Source: Clostridia bacterium (GTDB lineage Bacteria; Bacillota; Clostridia; TANB77; CAG-465). Taken from it: a stretch of DNA of 37,676 bases. This document shows positions 21,751 to 31,704 of this stretch, in pieces. Numbering within the stretch: the first letter of the stretch is position 1; each line of letters begins with the position of its first letter. Location of the stretch: assembly GCA_017536445.1 (NCBI GenBank), contig JAFXHJ010000004.1:1-37676 (forward strand), read 5' to 3'. The notes below the pieces were generated by a model. That model was not told where the DNA came from. It ran no database searches and was given only the letters and a program-made list of their open reading frames with translations. The position numbers and the translations under genes were made by a program.

Positions 21751-23541
21751 ATGGCAACATTAATTAAAAGAGCGTATACAGGTTTTAGAGGTGTAGACTT
21801 TGCAAACGATGCAAGTTTGGTAAATTTATCAAGAAGCCCAGACGCTTTAAATGTATGGAAAAACTACGCAGATACACAAGGCAGTTGCATTGAAACGAGA
21901 CCAGGATATGTCAAAATAGGAGATTTTGGAGATAATATCAATGGTATATATTTTTATAATAATCAAGCATTTATTCATTCAGGAACAAATTTATATCTAT
22001 GGACAAACTTTCCAACATATCCGGAAGAAAAAACACTATTAAAAAGTGATATGAACAATAAAAGAAGTAGTTTTGCAATATTTGATGACAAATTATATAT
22101 ACTAGACGGAAAAAATTATCTTGTATATTATGATAAAACATTAAAAAAAGTATCAGAAGATAATCCGATAATTCCAACAACAGCAATAAGTAGAGCTCCA
22201 TTAGGTGGAGGAGAGCAGTATCAAGATATCAATGTTTTACAACCGTTGAGGAAAAACACTTTTGTAGGAGATGGAACTTCAGTAGATTATTATTTAGATG
22301 CTCAAAATATATCAGAAGTTACAGAAGTAAAAGTAAATGATGATGTAGTTACTGAGTATGAAGTAGATGTAGTAACGGGTAAAGTAACATTTACGATAGC
22401 TCCTATAAAACCAGATTTAGCTGGAATAGACAATGTAGAGATAACCTTTAAAAAAGAGATAGAAGGCTACACAGACAGAATAGATAAATGTACCAAGGTA
22501 GTGTCTTTTGATAGAAGATTGTTCTTTACAGGCAATCCTGATTATCCAAACGCAGTATTCCATTCAATGATTAATACACCATCATATATAAGTGACTTAT
22601 CTTACTATCAAGACGGAACAGATGAAAGCGAAATAAAGGCAATGGTAGTAGGGAATAATATGCTATGGGTATTTAAAGAACCAAATCAGCAAAACGAAAC
22701 TATTTTCTATCATACATCAACGCTAGATGCAGAAGGAAAAGTATATCCAAGCTATCAAGGAAATGTAAGCACAGGTTGTTATTCAGATGCTATAAACTAC
22801 AAAGATGACATAGTTTTCTTAAGCAGAAATGGATTAGAAGGAATATCAAGCAATGATATTAATTCAAAACAATTATTAAGTCATAGAAGTAGTTTGGTAG
22901 ACAATAAACTAACAAACGAGAACAATTTTAATCATGCAATGATGGCAGAATGGAATGGATATTTATTAGTATTGGCTAATCATAGAATATATTTAGCAGA
23001 TATGAGGCAAATGTTTGCTGGAACATTAGGATATGAATATGAATGGTATCTGTGGGACTTATCAGATGACGAAATAAGCTACATAAAAGAATATAAAGGT
23101 AATTTATATATAGGCTCAGAAAAAGGGCTTATTTTTTGTTTTCAAGGCACTAACGATGATGGGAAAGTAATCAACAGCTATTGGACAACTCCAATGGACA
23201 ATTTCGGATATGGTAATACATATAAAACAACAAACAAAAGAGGCGGAATAGCAAAAATAAAAACTATTCCAAACGGAATAATTAAAGTATCAGAAAAAAC
23301 GAACAAAAAAGAAACAACAAAGGAGATAGCAAAGCACAGTGCAACAGGTTTTGACTTTGAAAACATAGATTTTGAGAACTTCTCTTTTGAAACACAAAAC
23401 AACTCATACATAGTTTACAAGATAAAAGAAAAGAAGTTTGTCGAGATTTCATTGAAATTTTATAGTGATGAAATAGACAAACCATTTGGACTATATAGTG
23501 CAATATTGGAATCTTTTATTGGCGGCTATGTAAAGAAATAG
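21751..23541 (+). CDS. Tail hub/nozzle protein (P22 gp10-like)
   Basis: 596 aa. The N-terminus (IKRAYTGFRGVDFANDAS, then SRSPDALNVWKNY) and repeated beta-strand blades fit the beta-propeller tail-hub family represented by P22 gp10. It would bind the adaptor and close the short tail, holding fibres. Together with the missing long-tail genes it is the best evidence for podovirus morphology. Starts one base after the adaptor stop. Confidence 0.75.
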   Translation: MATLIKRAYTGFRGVDFANDASLVNLSRSPDALNVWKNYADTQGSCIETRPGYVKIGDFGDNINGIYFYNNQAFIHSGTNLYLWTNFPTYPEEKTLLKSDMNNKRSSFAIFDDKLYILDGKNYLVYYDKTLKKVSEDNPIIPTTAISRAPLGGGEQYQDINVLQPLRKNTFVGDGTSVDYYLDAQNISEVTEVKVNDDVVTEYEVDVVTGKVTFTIAPIKPDLAGIDNVEITFKKEIEGYTDRIDKCTKVVSFDRRLFFTGNPDYPNAVFHSMINTPSYISDLSYYQDGTDESEIKAMVVGNNMLWVFKEPNQQNETIFYHTSTLDAEGKVYPSYQGNVSTGCYSDAINYKDDIVFLSRNGLEGISSNDINSKQLLSHRSSLVDNKLTNENNFNHAMMAEWNGYLLVLANHRIYLADMRQMFAGTLGYEYEWYLWDLSDDEISYIKEYKGNLYIGSEKGLIFCFQGTNDDGKVINSYWTTPMDNFGYGNTYKTTNKRGGIAKIKTIPNGIIKVSEKTNKKETTKEIAKHSATGFDFENIDFENFSFETQNNSYIVYKIKEKKFVEISLKFYSDEIDKPFGLYSAILESFIGGYVKK

Positions 23542-23550
23542 GAGGATAAA

Positions 23551-24039
23551 ATGTCTTTAACAAAATTAAATGAAAACTTAAATAGAGTTCAGAGTTTGCC
23601 AAACAAACCAACTTTAGAGGCAGAGGAATTAAAAGCAATATTTGACGAATCTGCAAACATAATAAAAGAGTACATAAATGAAGTATTAACACCAGAAATT
23701 GATACATTAGTGGAAAATGCTATAGCTTCTGCAAAAATACCAATAGAAGATAATTTAACAAGCACAAGTGTATCTAGTGCATTAAGTGCATTACAAGGGA
23801 AAGTACTTAAAGATTTAATAGATGTTATACAAACCAAGGTAGATGGAATTGAAGAAGGTGCAAACAAAACAATAATAGAAGATGTATTGACAAGCACAAG
23901 TACAACCAATGCTTTAAGTGCAAACCAAGGAAAAGAACTAAAAACACTAATAGATGGAAAACAGAACACTATTACAATAGGAACTGCTACACCAAGTGAA
24001 GGAAATAGTGGGGATATATACATTCAATACTTTAGTTAA
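23551..24039 (+). CDS. Short tail-fibre-like protein
   Basis: 162 aa with two copies of a fibre motif, about residues 69-91 and 109-131, each centred on LTSTS...ALSA.QGK.LK.LID. This motif recurs in Gram-positive phage fibre and collar proteins, where it forms a trimeric shaft. N-terminus is helical and may attach to the hub. Probably a hub-proximal fibre or collar. Confidence 0.75.
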   Translation: MSLTKLNENLNRVQSLPNKPTLEAEELKAIFDESANIIKEYINEVLTPEIDTLVENAIASAKIPIEDNLTSTSVSSALSALQGKVLKDLIDVIQTKVDGIEEGANKTIIEDVLTSTSTTNALSANQGKELKTLIDGKQNTITIGTATPSEGNSGDIYIQYFS

Positions 24040-24052
24040 GGAGGTCGAATAA

Positions 24053-25147
24053 ATGGCAACAATATTTACATCTGAGTATAGTGGTGATTATGGTTACTTG
24101 TATGAATTTAAAGTTGATGCAACAGAGAGTAATGTGTCTAGTTCGGCTAACACAAGCAAAGTAACAGCAAAAGCATATGTAAGAAGAACAAATAGTAGTG
24201 CCAACGGAGCTTATAATTTAAATGGAACTGCATGGAGTATAACTATTGACGGAACTACTACAAGCGGTACAAGTACTTGGGATACTAGAAATACAGATGA
24301 ATGGCAACTTTTAGGAACAGCAAGTAAAACAATAACACACGATGATGATGGATCAAAAACAATCACAATAAAAGGTAGTCACACAGGTAACAGTGCATCT
24401 GGTGCTTCTAAGATGGGAAATGCTTCAGGAAGTGGAACATTTGAATTAACAGAAATTCCTAGATATGCTACAGCATCTCAAAGTTTAAATAGTAAAACCG
24501 TCGACACAATCAAAATGAACTGGTCTAGCGACAGTACAATAGACTATATCTGGTATAGTAAAGATAATGGTAGTACTTGGACAGGTATTAATGTATCAGA
24601 CGGTAAAAGTGGAACATATTCAATTACAGGATTGTCTCCAAATACAACTTACAAAATAAAAACGAGAGTAAGAAGAAAAGATAGCCAATTAAAAACAGAT
24701 AGTTCGGCATTAAGTGTAACTACTTATGATATAGCAAGAATAAGTACTTTGTCAAACTTTGAACATGGTGATAATCAAGTTGTGGGTATAACAAACCCAG
24801 CAAGTATTAGTTCATTGAGTTTAGTGATGAAAATAGGAGATACTCAAATATTAAGTAGAACGGTAAAGGCAGGAAACAACACAATAACTTTTAGCGATAC
24901 AGAGCTAGATAATATATATAAGAAATACAGTAGCAGTAGTAGTTTAACTGCTACTTTTATTTTATCAGGAAGCGGATATACAAATTCTAAAACTTGCACG
25001 ATCACATTAAAAGGAAATCAAAAAACAATAAGAACAAACGTAAGTGCCAATTGGAAACGTGGCAAAGTTTGGACAAATGTTGGCGGGACATGGAAAAAGG
25101 CAGTGATTTGGACAAATGTAGCCGGAACATGGAAAAGAAGTATTTAA
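24053..25147 (+). CDS. Tail fibre protein with Fn3-like domain and Trp repeats
   Basis: 364 aa. An N-terminal beta domain of the DUF859 type (about 1-140), an Fn3-like domain near 145-225 (SPNTTYKIKTRVRRK), then a further beta domain, and three C-terminal copies of a [VI]WTNVGGTWKKA-like motif ending WKR. Such Trp-rich repeats are seen at the tips of gut-phage fibres and may bind glycans. Candidate receptor-binding protein. Confidence 0.75.
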   Translation: MATIFTSEYSGDYGYLYEFKVDATESNVSSSANTSKVTAKAYVRRTNSSANGAYNLNGTAWSITIDGTTTSGTSTWDTRNTDEWQLLGTASKTITHDDDGSKTITIKGSHTGNSASGASKMGNASGSGTFELTEIPRYATASQSLNSKTVDTIKMNWSSDSTIDYIWYSKDNGSTWTGINVSDGKSGTYSITGLSPNTTYKIKTRVRRKDSQLKTDSSALSVTTYDIARISTLSNFEHGDNQVVGITNPASISSLSLVMKIGDTQILSRTVKAGNNTITFSDTELDNIYKKYSSSSSLTATFILSGSGYTNSKTCTITLKGNQKTIRTNVSANWKRGKVWTNVGGTWKKAVIWTNVAGTWKRSI

Positions 25148-25161
25148 AATAGGAGGGAAAA

Positions 25162-26148
25162 ATGGCCACAGGATATGAAGATATTGAAAAATTAACTAAT
25201 GACCAAAGCGAAATGCTAGATAACGCTCTAGCACAGCAACAAGATATTATAAATAAACAAACAGAACAAAATGTAGCGGAATTAGAAAAACAAAAAGCGG
25301 AAGTAGACAAAGAAGCAACTAAAACAAACAAAGGATTGTATACAGAATATAAAAAAGCTTCTAATCCTTATGGAGCTAATGCTGAACAACTGTATTCACG
25401 AGGATTAGGAAATTCAGGATATGCAGAAACATCACAAACAAACCTTTACAATACATATCAAAAAAATGTAACAGAAACAATAAATAGTGCTCAAAAATTA
25501 AAAGCTGATTTTGATTCTGAAATAAGCAGGGCTAGACAAAATGGAGATATAGCGCTTGCTCAAAATGCATTAGAAATTTATAAGCAAAAGATGGAATTAT
25601 TAACTCAAGAATATGAACTAAGAAACAATAGAGAACAATATTTATATCAAAAAGAACAAGATGCCTTAGCACAATCTAATTGGGAAAAAGAATGGGCATA
25701 TCAACAAGAAAGAGATGCTGTATCAGATAATCAGTGGCAACAATCATTTGATTACAATAAATCTCGTGATGAAGTATCAGACAATCAATGGCAACAAAGT
25801 TTTGATTATCAAAAGAACAGAGATGCCGTTTCAGATAACCAATGGCAACAATCAATGGATTATCAAAAGCAAAGAGATGCTGTTTCAGATAGTCAATGGG
25901 CTAAGGAGTATGCTTTATCAAAATCTAATTATGAAAATCAGCTAAAAGCAAAAGAGGAAGATGAAGCAGAAGAACCAAAAGTAAATAAAAATCTAGAAAA
26001 AGTATATAAAGGAGTAAATTTACTTGTAGGAGGGGGAGCTGCTCCAGCGGAAATGGATTCTGCTAGAGAACTAATATATGGCGAAGTACAAAACGGACGT
26101 ATAACAGAGGAAGAAGCAGCATATTTATTTGAAAAATTTGGGCTATAG
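25162..26148 (+). CDS. Candidate ejection/internal protein with 18-aa repeats
   Basis: 328 aa, Gln-, Glu- and Ala-rich, with a long helical N-terminal half and about five copies of an 18-residue repeat (RDAVSDNQWQQSFDYQK-type, residues about 166-255). Repeats like this occur in internal virion proteins of podoviruses. The C-terminus has a Gly-rich segment and a short folded end. It precedes the giant ejection-type gene and may be the small partner delivered with DNA. Confidence 0.65.
   Translation: MATGYEDIEKLTNDQSEMLDNALAQQQDIINKQTEQNVAELEKQKAEVDKEATKTNKGLYTEYKKASNPYGANAEQLYSRGLGNSGYAETSQTNLYNTYQKNVTETINSAQKLKADFDSEISRARQNGDIALAQNALEIYKQKMELLTQEYELRNNREQYLYQKEQDALAQSNWEKEWAYQQERDAVSDNQWQQSFDYNKSRDEVSDNQWQQSFDYQKNRDAVSDNQWQQSMDYQKQRDAVSDSQWAKEYALSKSNYENQLKAKEEDEAEEPKVNKNLEKVYKGVNLLVGGGAAPAEMDSARELIYGEVQNGRITEEEAAYLFEKFGL
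25657..25926 (+). repeat. Five tandem 54-bp coding repeats
   Basis: Units of exactly 54 bases start at 25657, 25711, 25765, 25819 and 25873. The inner three are nearly identical at protein level (RDxVSDNQWQQSxDY). In-frame length means copy number can change without disrupting the gene. Confidence 0.85.
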
Positions 26149-26157
26149 GAGGTAAAC

Positions 26158-29100
26158 ATGTCTTGGGAAGAATTTAAAAAGAAAAAACAGCAAAAATCAT
26201 CATGGCAAGAGTTTAAAAACAAAAAAGAAAACAATGTACAGCAAACAACAAAAAAACAAGAAGTTTCCTTATGGCAAAACATACAAAATTTAGCTGCAGA
26301 TACAGGAAGGTCAATTCAAAATCTATTTCTAGGTGCATCAAGTGGAGTAAAACAATCATTTAATTATGGTTTAAAAACTGCAGAGTCAAAATATAAAACA
26401 GAACAACGTGCAAAAAATGAAAGAGTATTAGGCTCAAAGGAATTAAGCGCTAGCGATAAAGCAATTTATATAGCCGGAACTCGTCAAAACTATAAAAAGA
26501 ATACTATTCAAGATGTCAACTTACCAGTAAAGAGCTTTGCATGGCATGATAAAGAAAAATATGATTATGATAAAGAAAAAGTAGAAGAAATTGCTAATAA
26601 AAATGTTTTAGACAAAGCTATAGAAAAAGACCAACAAAAAATACAAAATAATATAGATGAACAAACTAACAAAGCAACAAAGAAATTAGCAGAACTAGCG
26701 CCATCAATAGGTAATATGGGAGTAGGTGCAGCATTAAGTGCTGTTAATCCAGCACTAGGAACTGCATATTTTACTACTAGTGCGGGTGGAAGCTATATAC
26801 AAGATGCTGAAGAACGAGGAATGACAAGAGAAGAAGCGGTAACATATGGTTCAATTATGGGATTAATGGAAGGTGCAACTGAAGCAATTGGTTGGGAAAA
26901 CTTATCAAAGGCAGGAAAAGGAGTAAAAGCATTAATCAAAGGAACAAGTAAAGAAATAGTCGAAGAGGGAGTAGAACAAGTTGCTAAAAATAGTCTAAAA
27001 ACAGTTTTAAAAGATTATGGAATAGGTATAGCAGATAATGTCTTACAAGAGTCTCTTATAGAACCAATTCAAGAAATAACAGCAGGAGCGGTAGCAGGAA
27101 ATGATAAAGCTGATTGGTCTGATATGGGACAAAGAATGTTAAAAGCTGGTATAGATGGAGGATTGACAAGTGCTATAGTTGGAGGAGCAAATCTAGGAAT
27201 AGAATCTTGCATAGGTATTGTAGAAAAAACGCAAAATGGGCAAAATGTAACACAGCAAGAATTGCAATCAGCAGTTAAAGATGCATCAAAACAATTAGAT
27301 GTAGAAAAAATGATTAAAGATTCTACACAACAGCAAGTACAGAAGTACAACACCTCTCAAGAAAACGTTCAAAATAAAATTATAGAGGAAATAAATCCAT
27401 ATAGAAATATTGCTAAAGCAAATAAACTTGTAAAAGAAAAGAATAACAAAATAAGAGAATTAGAAGAACAAATTAAACAGACTAATTCAGCAACTATAAA
27501 AAATAATTTGCAAGAAGAAATTAATCAAATTGAAGGTGAATATAACAGCCAAATACAAGAATTGTATGACAGCACAAATGAATATAGCGATTCGAATCAA
27601 GAAAATGCTCAAAATGGAGTTTTAGAGCAAACAAGAAAAAGAAATAAAATTAATGAAAAAGTTAATGAATACATAAAACAAACTCGAGACAGTTTTAGTA
27701 CTGATATAAATATAAGTACAGATGTAGTAAACAAAAATAATGAATCATATATAAATTATAAATCTCAAAATCAAAGAACGATATATACTAAAGCTAAAGA
27801 ATTGTTCTCTGGCTTACATAAAAGGGTATTTAAAAATAACAACCAAAATATTTATGTAACAAATGCCGATATTAGTGAAAGTATAAACAAAACAATAAAA
27901 AATATACAACAAAAAGAATTAATACATGAAAATTTAGCTGTTTTTTCACAACTTGACAAAATAATAGAAAATGCAGAAATAATTAGCACAGATAATTATG
28001 ATAACAAAGGTAGAACACAATATAGTGATTATGAATATTATGTATCAAAAGCTAATATAGACGGACAACCTTATATTGTAGAATTTGATACAAGATTACA
28101 AGAAGGAACTTCAGGGAAACCAGAAAGACATTTTAGGCTTGAAAGAGTATATAAAATTAATGAAGCAGTTCCAGTGACTGGTACCGCAAATGCGATGAGC
28201 CAGTTTGTTCCTGGAACTGCTTCTGTTAATAATATTATACCACAAAATACACAAAATATGCAAGTCAAACAAGAAAATATGCCTGTAAGTGAGAGTAATG
28301 CTGCGAAATATAACAGATATAAAAAGAATATTTTGAAAGCTCAATCAACTGAAGTTAATAATTTAATAAAAAATAAAAATAACACAATAAATGAAATAGA
28401 ACAAAAAATAGCAGAGAAAAAACAATTGTTAAATAATAAGAAAAATAAAAATACACAAACCGCTAGTAACTTAAAAATGCAAATAGAAAATTTAAAAAAA
28501 CAAAAAGCTAAAATCGAAAATGAATATAATAGCAGAATTGATAGAAAGTTCGGCAAAGCAACAAAAGATATTATAAACTATGCAACAAAGAAAAAAATGG
28601 GGACAACAAGAAAAGAAATTCATCAAAATCTTTTAGCAGATACAAATATATTGAATGAAAGTTTAGATAATGCACAAAATTTGACTATGTTAAATATAAA
28701 CAGAACTGACCCTATCAGATTACAAGAAAAAGTATTTGGAAAAGAATTAGGAACAAAAATCAATGAAATGTTCTTTAGAAAAGTAAAACACAATACTGCC
28801 GAAAAAACAAGATTTCTAAATAAAGAACGAACAGATATAAAAAACTGGGGAATAAAAGCAAGAAGTTTTGAATCTGAGGTATTACAAAAATATACAGAAA
28901 AGTCTTATGTAAATGACAAAGGAGTAGAAATAGCATATACTAATACAGATTTAGAAGCAGATATACCTAATCAAGAAATAAGAAATAAAATAAAAAAGGC
29001 ATCAAAAGAATTAAGGGAAAAATATGATTATTATATTGATACAGCAAACGAAGTTTTAATTGGTCTAGGATACGATGCGATACCCAAAAGAAAAGACTAT

Positions 29101-31536
29101 GTAAGACACTTTACAGAACTAAATGACATATTCACTCAATTTGGAATACCTGGAAAGTTCGAGGACTCTATACCTACAGATATAAATGGTATAACCGAAC
29201 AATTTAGACCCGGCAAGAACTTTTTTGCTAATGCACAAAGAAGATATGGGAACAAAACAACATATGATGCTATAACTGGTATTGATGGCTATATTGATGG
29301 TATAAGTAATCTTATATATCACACCGAAGACATACAAAGATTAAGAGCATTTGACAAATATATTAGAGATATTTATGGGCAACATGGATTTGAGAATTTA
29401 GACAACTTATCAGAAGAAGAAAAAAATACAAGAATAGAAAAAATATCTCAAAATCACTTGTCGAACTATGTATCTTGGCTAACTGAATATACAAATAATC
29501 TTGCTGGAAAGAATGCTGGAATTGATAGAAGTATAGAAAAGCTTGCGGGAAGAAATATTTATTCTACATTAAATACAATAAAAAAACAAACTGGAAGTAA
29601 TATGACAGGATTTAATATAGGGAGTGCATTAACTAATTTTATATCTGTTATGCAAGGTGCAAGCAAAACGGAAAAACTAGCATTGCTGAAAGGAACTGCA
29701 AGCACAATTCAAAACATTTTTGCAAATGATGGTTTTGTAGAAAGAAGTGATTTTTTAACTAATAGGTTTGGCAGTGATAGAATATCAAAAAAAATGTGGC
29801 AAAAAATCAGTGATACAGGACAAGTATTTATGGGAGCTACAGATTATTTTACTTCTAATTTAATAGTGAGAAGTAAATATTATGAAAATCTTTCTAAAGG
29901 AATGAACGAAACAGAAGCTTTGAAAAGTGCAGATGATTTTGGAGAACGAATTTTAGGAGATAGATCACAGGGAGCCACAGCAAATGTATTTAACTCGAAA
30001 ATGTTAGGAATAGTAACACAATTTCAATTAGAAGTAAATAATCAATTCGACACTATGATACATGATACTATACAAGACTTTAAAACTACCGCTGAAGAAC
30101 GAGGAACTCCAAAAGCTTCATTAGGCGCTGTTTGGACATTGGGTCAAATGGCTGTATATCAGTATATATTCAACAATATATTTGAAGCAATTGCTGGAAG
30201 AAGACCGGCATTTGATATTATAGATATTATTAAAACTGCATTTGGATTAGATGATGATGAAAATGATGAAGATACAATTCTAGATAATTTGCAACAAGCA
30301 TCAAGAAAATTAATAGAATCATTACCATTTATAAATTTATTAAGCGAAGATGCTCGTATTCCAATTGCAAGTGCTACACCTAATCTTATTAGTGTTGCAA
30401 CTGGAGATAGTACATTAAAAGATGAAATATCTAAACTAGTATATTTATTACCACCAACCGCAGGGTCTCAAGCGAAAAAAAGCATCGAAGGAATAAAAAC
30501 AGTCATAGATGGCGGAAGTTATGTAACAAATTCTGAAGGAGAAAAAGAACTGAGATTTCCAGTAGAAAATACTAGCGCTTTAGATTATATAAAAGCTGGA
30601 GTATTTGGTAAATATGCGTTACCTTTAGCGCAAGAATATATAGATAGAGATTATAAAAGATTATCTGCAAAGCAAACAAAGACTTACGAAGAAAGTAACT
30701 TACCTTTTAAAGAATATCTAAAATATATAGATGCAGGATTAAAGACAAACGAAGATAAAATCAATTATTTAGAGTCTAAAGAAATGAATACAGAACAAAA
30801 GTGGGGAATATATACAAATGATTTGTTTAGTTCTACTGAAAGAAAAGAAGATGGTGGTTCTCAATTATCTGATGCAAAATACATAACGTCTAACGGTATA
30901 AGTAAAAATGAATATATTGAACTATATAATAAAGCTCAAAAAAACAATATTGATATGCCAACAGAGGATGAATACAAAGAAATGAAATCTAATAACATAT
31001 CTTTAAGTAATTATATTGATTACAAAATAAAAGTGAAAGATTTAACAGAAAGCAAAAGAAAGAGTAAAGAACTATCAGATACCGAAAATTTAAAAAATGC
31101 AGACAAAATTCAAATATTGTTAGATTCAAATTATTCTAATAAAGAGATTTCTGGAATATATGCTAATTATATAAAAAGCGAAAAAGATACTGAATATGAC
31201 ATAATGAAAGTAACAGGAATTGATATTGAAGAGTATTTAAAATATAAACAGCAAGAATTTACTTCTGACACTACAGATGATGGTACTTTATCTGGAAAAA
31301 CAGTAAGCAAAAGCAAACAGAAGAAGGTTGTATCATACTTAAATTCTATGAATATAAAAGGAAATCAAAGACTTTTACTATATGCGATGCAAGGATATGC
31401 TCTAACAGCATCTCAAAAGACACAGCTTGCAAATTATGTATATAGACTTGATTTGGACAGAGATACTAAATTAAAACTTTATAACAAATTTAGTGGATTT
31501 ACTGCGTATAAAGATGGAAAAGTAACTTGGCAGTAA
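26158..31536 (+). CDS. Giant virion ejection protein (polyvalent type)
   Basis: 1792 aa, the largest gene. It opens with two WEEFKKKK-type repeats. A Gly/Ala-rich, membrane-active-looking region (about 175-370) follows, then coiled coils, and a segment near 560-680 resembling LPD3-like polyvalent domains (VSKANIDGQPYIVEFD). Later come long helices and a hydrophobic segment near 1320-1350 (WTLGQMAVYQYIFNNIFEAI). No lysozyme or protease motif is evident. In P22-like phages, large internal proteins are injected to build a DNA conduit through the envelope; that role is inferred from size, position and composition. Confidence 0.75.
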   Translation: MSWEEFKKKKQQKSSWQEFKNKKENNVQQTTKKQEVSLWQNIQNLAADTGRSIQNLFLGASSGVKQSFNYGLKTAESKYKTEQRAKNERVLGSKELSASDKAIYIAGTRQNYKKNTIQDVNLPVKSFAWHDKEKYDYDKEKVEEIANKNVLDKAIEKDQQKIQNNIDEQTNKATKKLAELAPSIGNMGVGAALSAVNPALGTAYFTTSAGGSYIQDAEERGMTREEAVTYGSIMGLMEGATEAIGWENLSKAGKGVKALIKGTSKEIVEEGVEQVAKNSLKTVLKDYGIGIADNVLQESLIEPIQEITAGAVAGNDKADWSDMGQRMLKAGIDGGLTSAIVGGANLGIESCIGIVEKTQNGQNVTQQELQSAVKDASKQLDVEKMIKDSTQQQVQKYNTSQENVQNKIIEEINPYRNIAKANKLVKEKNNKIRELEEQIKQTNSATIKNNLQEEINQIEGEYNSQIQELYDSTNEYSDSNQENAQNGVLEQTRKRNKINEKVNEYIKQTRDSFSTDINISTDVVNKNNESYINYKSQNQRTIYTKAKELFSGLHKRVFKNNNQNIYVTNADISESINKTIKNIQQKELIHENLAVFSQLDKIIENAEIISTDNYDNKGRTQYSDYEYYVSKANIDGQPYIVEFDTRLQEGTSGKPERHFRLERVYKINEAVPVTGTANAMSQFVPGTASVNNIIPQNTQNMQVKQENMPVSESNAAKYNRYKKNILKAQSTEVNNLIKNKNNTINEIEQKIAEKKQLLNNKKNKNTQTASNLKMQIENLKKQKAKIENEYNSRIDRKFGKATKDIINYATKKKMGTTRKEIHQNLLADTNILNESLDNAQNLTMLNINRTDPIRLQEKVFGKELGTKINEMFFRKVKHNTAEKTRFLNKERTDIKNWGIKARSFESEVLQKYTEKSYVNDKGVEIAYTNTDLEADIPNQEIRNKIKKASKELREKYDYYIDTANEVLIGLGYDAIPKRKDYVRHFTELNDIFTQFGIPGKFEDSIPTDINGITEQFRPGKNFFANAQRRYGNKTTYDAITGIDGYIDGISNLIYHTEDIQRLRAFDKYIRDIYGQHGFENLDNLSEEEKNTRIEKISQNHLSNYVSWLTEYTNNLAGKNAGIDRSIEKLAGRNIYSTLNTIKKQTGSNMTGFNIGSALTNFISVMQGASKTEKLALLKGTASTIQNIFANDGFVERSDFLTNRFGSDRISKKMWQKISDTGQVFMGATDYFTSNLIVRSKYYENLSKGMNETEALKSADDFGERILGDRSQGATANVFNSKMLGIVTQFQLEVNNQFDTMIHDTIQDFKTTAEERGTPKASLGAVWTLGQMAVYQYIFNNIFEAIAGRRPAFDIIDIIKTAFGLDDDENDEDTILDNLQQASRKLIESLPFINLLSEDARIPIASATPNLISVATGDSTLKDEISKLVYLLPPTAGSQAKKSIEGIKTVIDGGSYVTNSEGEKELRFPVENTSALDYIKAGVFGKYALPLAQEYIDRDYKRLSAKQTKTYEESNLPFKEYLKYIDAGLKTNEDKINYLESKEMNTEQKWGIYTNDLFSSTERKEDGGSQLSDAKYITSNGISKNEYIELYNKAQKNNIDMPTEDEYKEMKSNNISLSNYIDYKIKVKDLTESKRKSKELSDTENLKNADKIQILLDSNYSNKEISGIYANYIKSEKDTEYDIMKVTGIDIEEYLKYKQQEFTSDTTDDGTLSGKTVSKSKQKKVVSYLNSMNIKGNQRLLLYAMQGYALTASQKTQLANYVYRLDLDRDTKLKLYNKFSGFTAYKDGKVTWQ

Positions 31537-31570
31537 GTATGACAAATGTCATACTTACTTTTCATTTTTT
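31533..31570. terminator. Perfect 12-bp inverted repeat after the giant gene
   Basis: GTAAGTATGACA (31533-31544) and TGTCATACTTAC (31547-31558) are exact inverted copies separated by AA and overlap the stop codon; TTTTCATTTTTT follows. It could be a terminator. A second palindrome, TGACAA-N6-TTGTCA, about 10 bp further on has the same TGACA/TGTCA half-sites, so a protein-binding operator is also possible. Confidence 0.6.
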
Positions 31571-31605
31571 GACAAATATAATTGTCATACGAGGTGACTG
31601 TTCCA

Positions 31606-31704
31606 ATGAATAGATATGATAAAAAAGAAATTTTAACATCAGGAGAGAGATTAACAAACAATGATTATACTATTATCTCCTATATCTATGGCACATTCTG
31701 GTAG
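31606..31704 (+). CDS. Possible 32-aa ORF overlapping the YHYH gene start
   Basis: ATG at 31606 with GAGGTG nine bases upstream, product beginning MNRYDKKEILTSGERLTN. It overlaps the beginning of the YHYH gene in another frame. The better ribosome site belongs to this ORF, so it may be a leader peptide or the remnant of a former start. Weak evidence as a protein. Confidence 0.3.
   Translation: MNRYDKKEILTSGERLTNNDYTIISYIYGTFW

Noticed and set aside
23589-24023. 144-aa leftward ORF opposite the short fibre gene
   Set aside because: The plus-strand gene has clear fibre motifs and a GGAGG site; the antisense ORF is a product of repeat composition.
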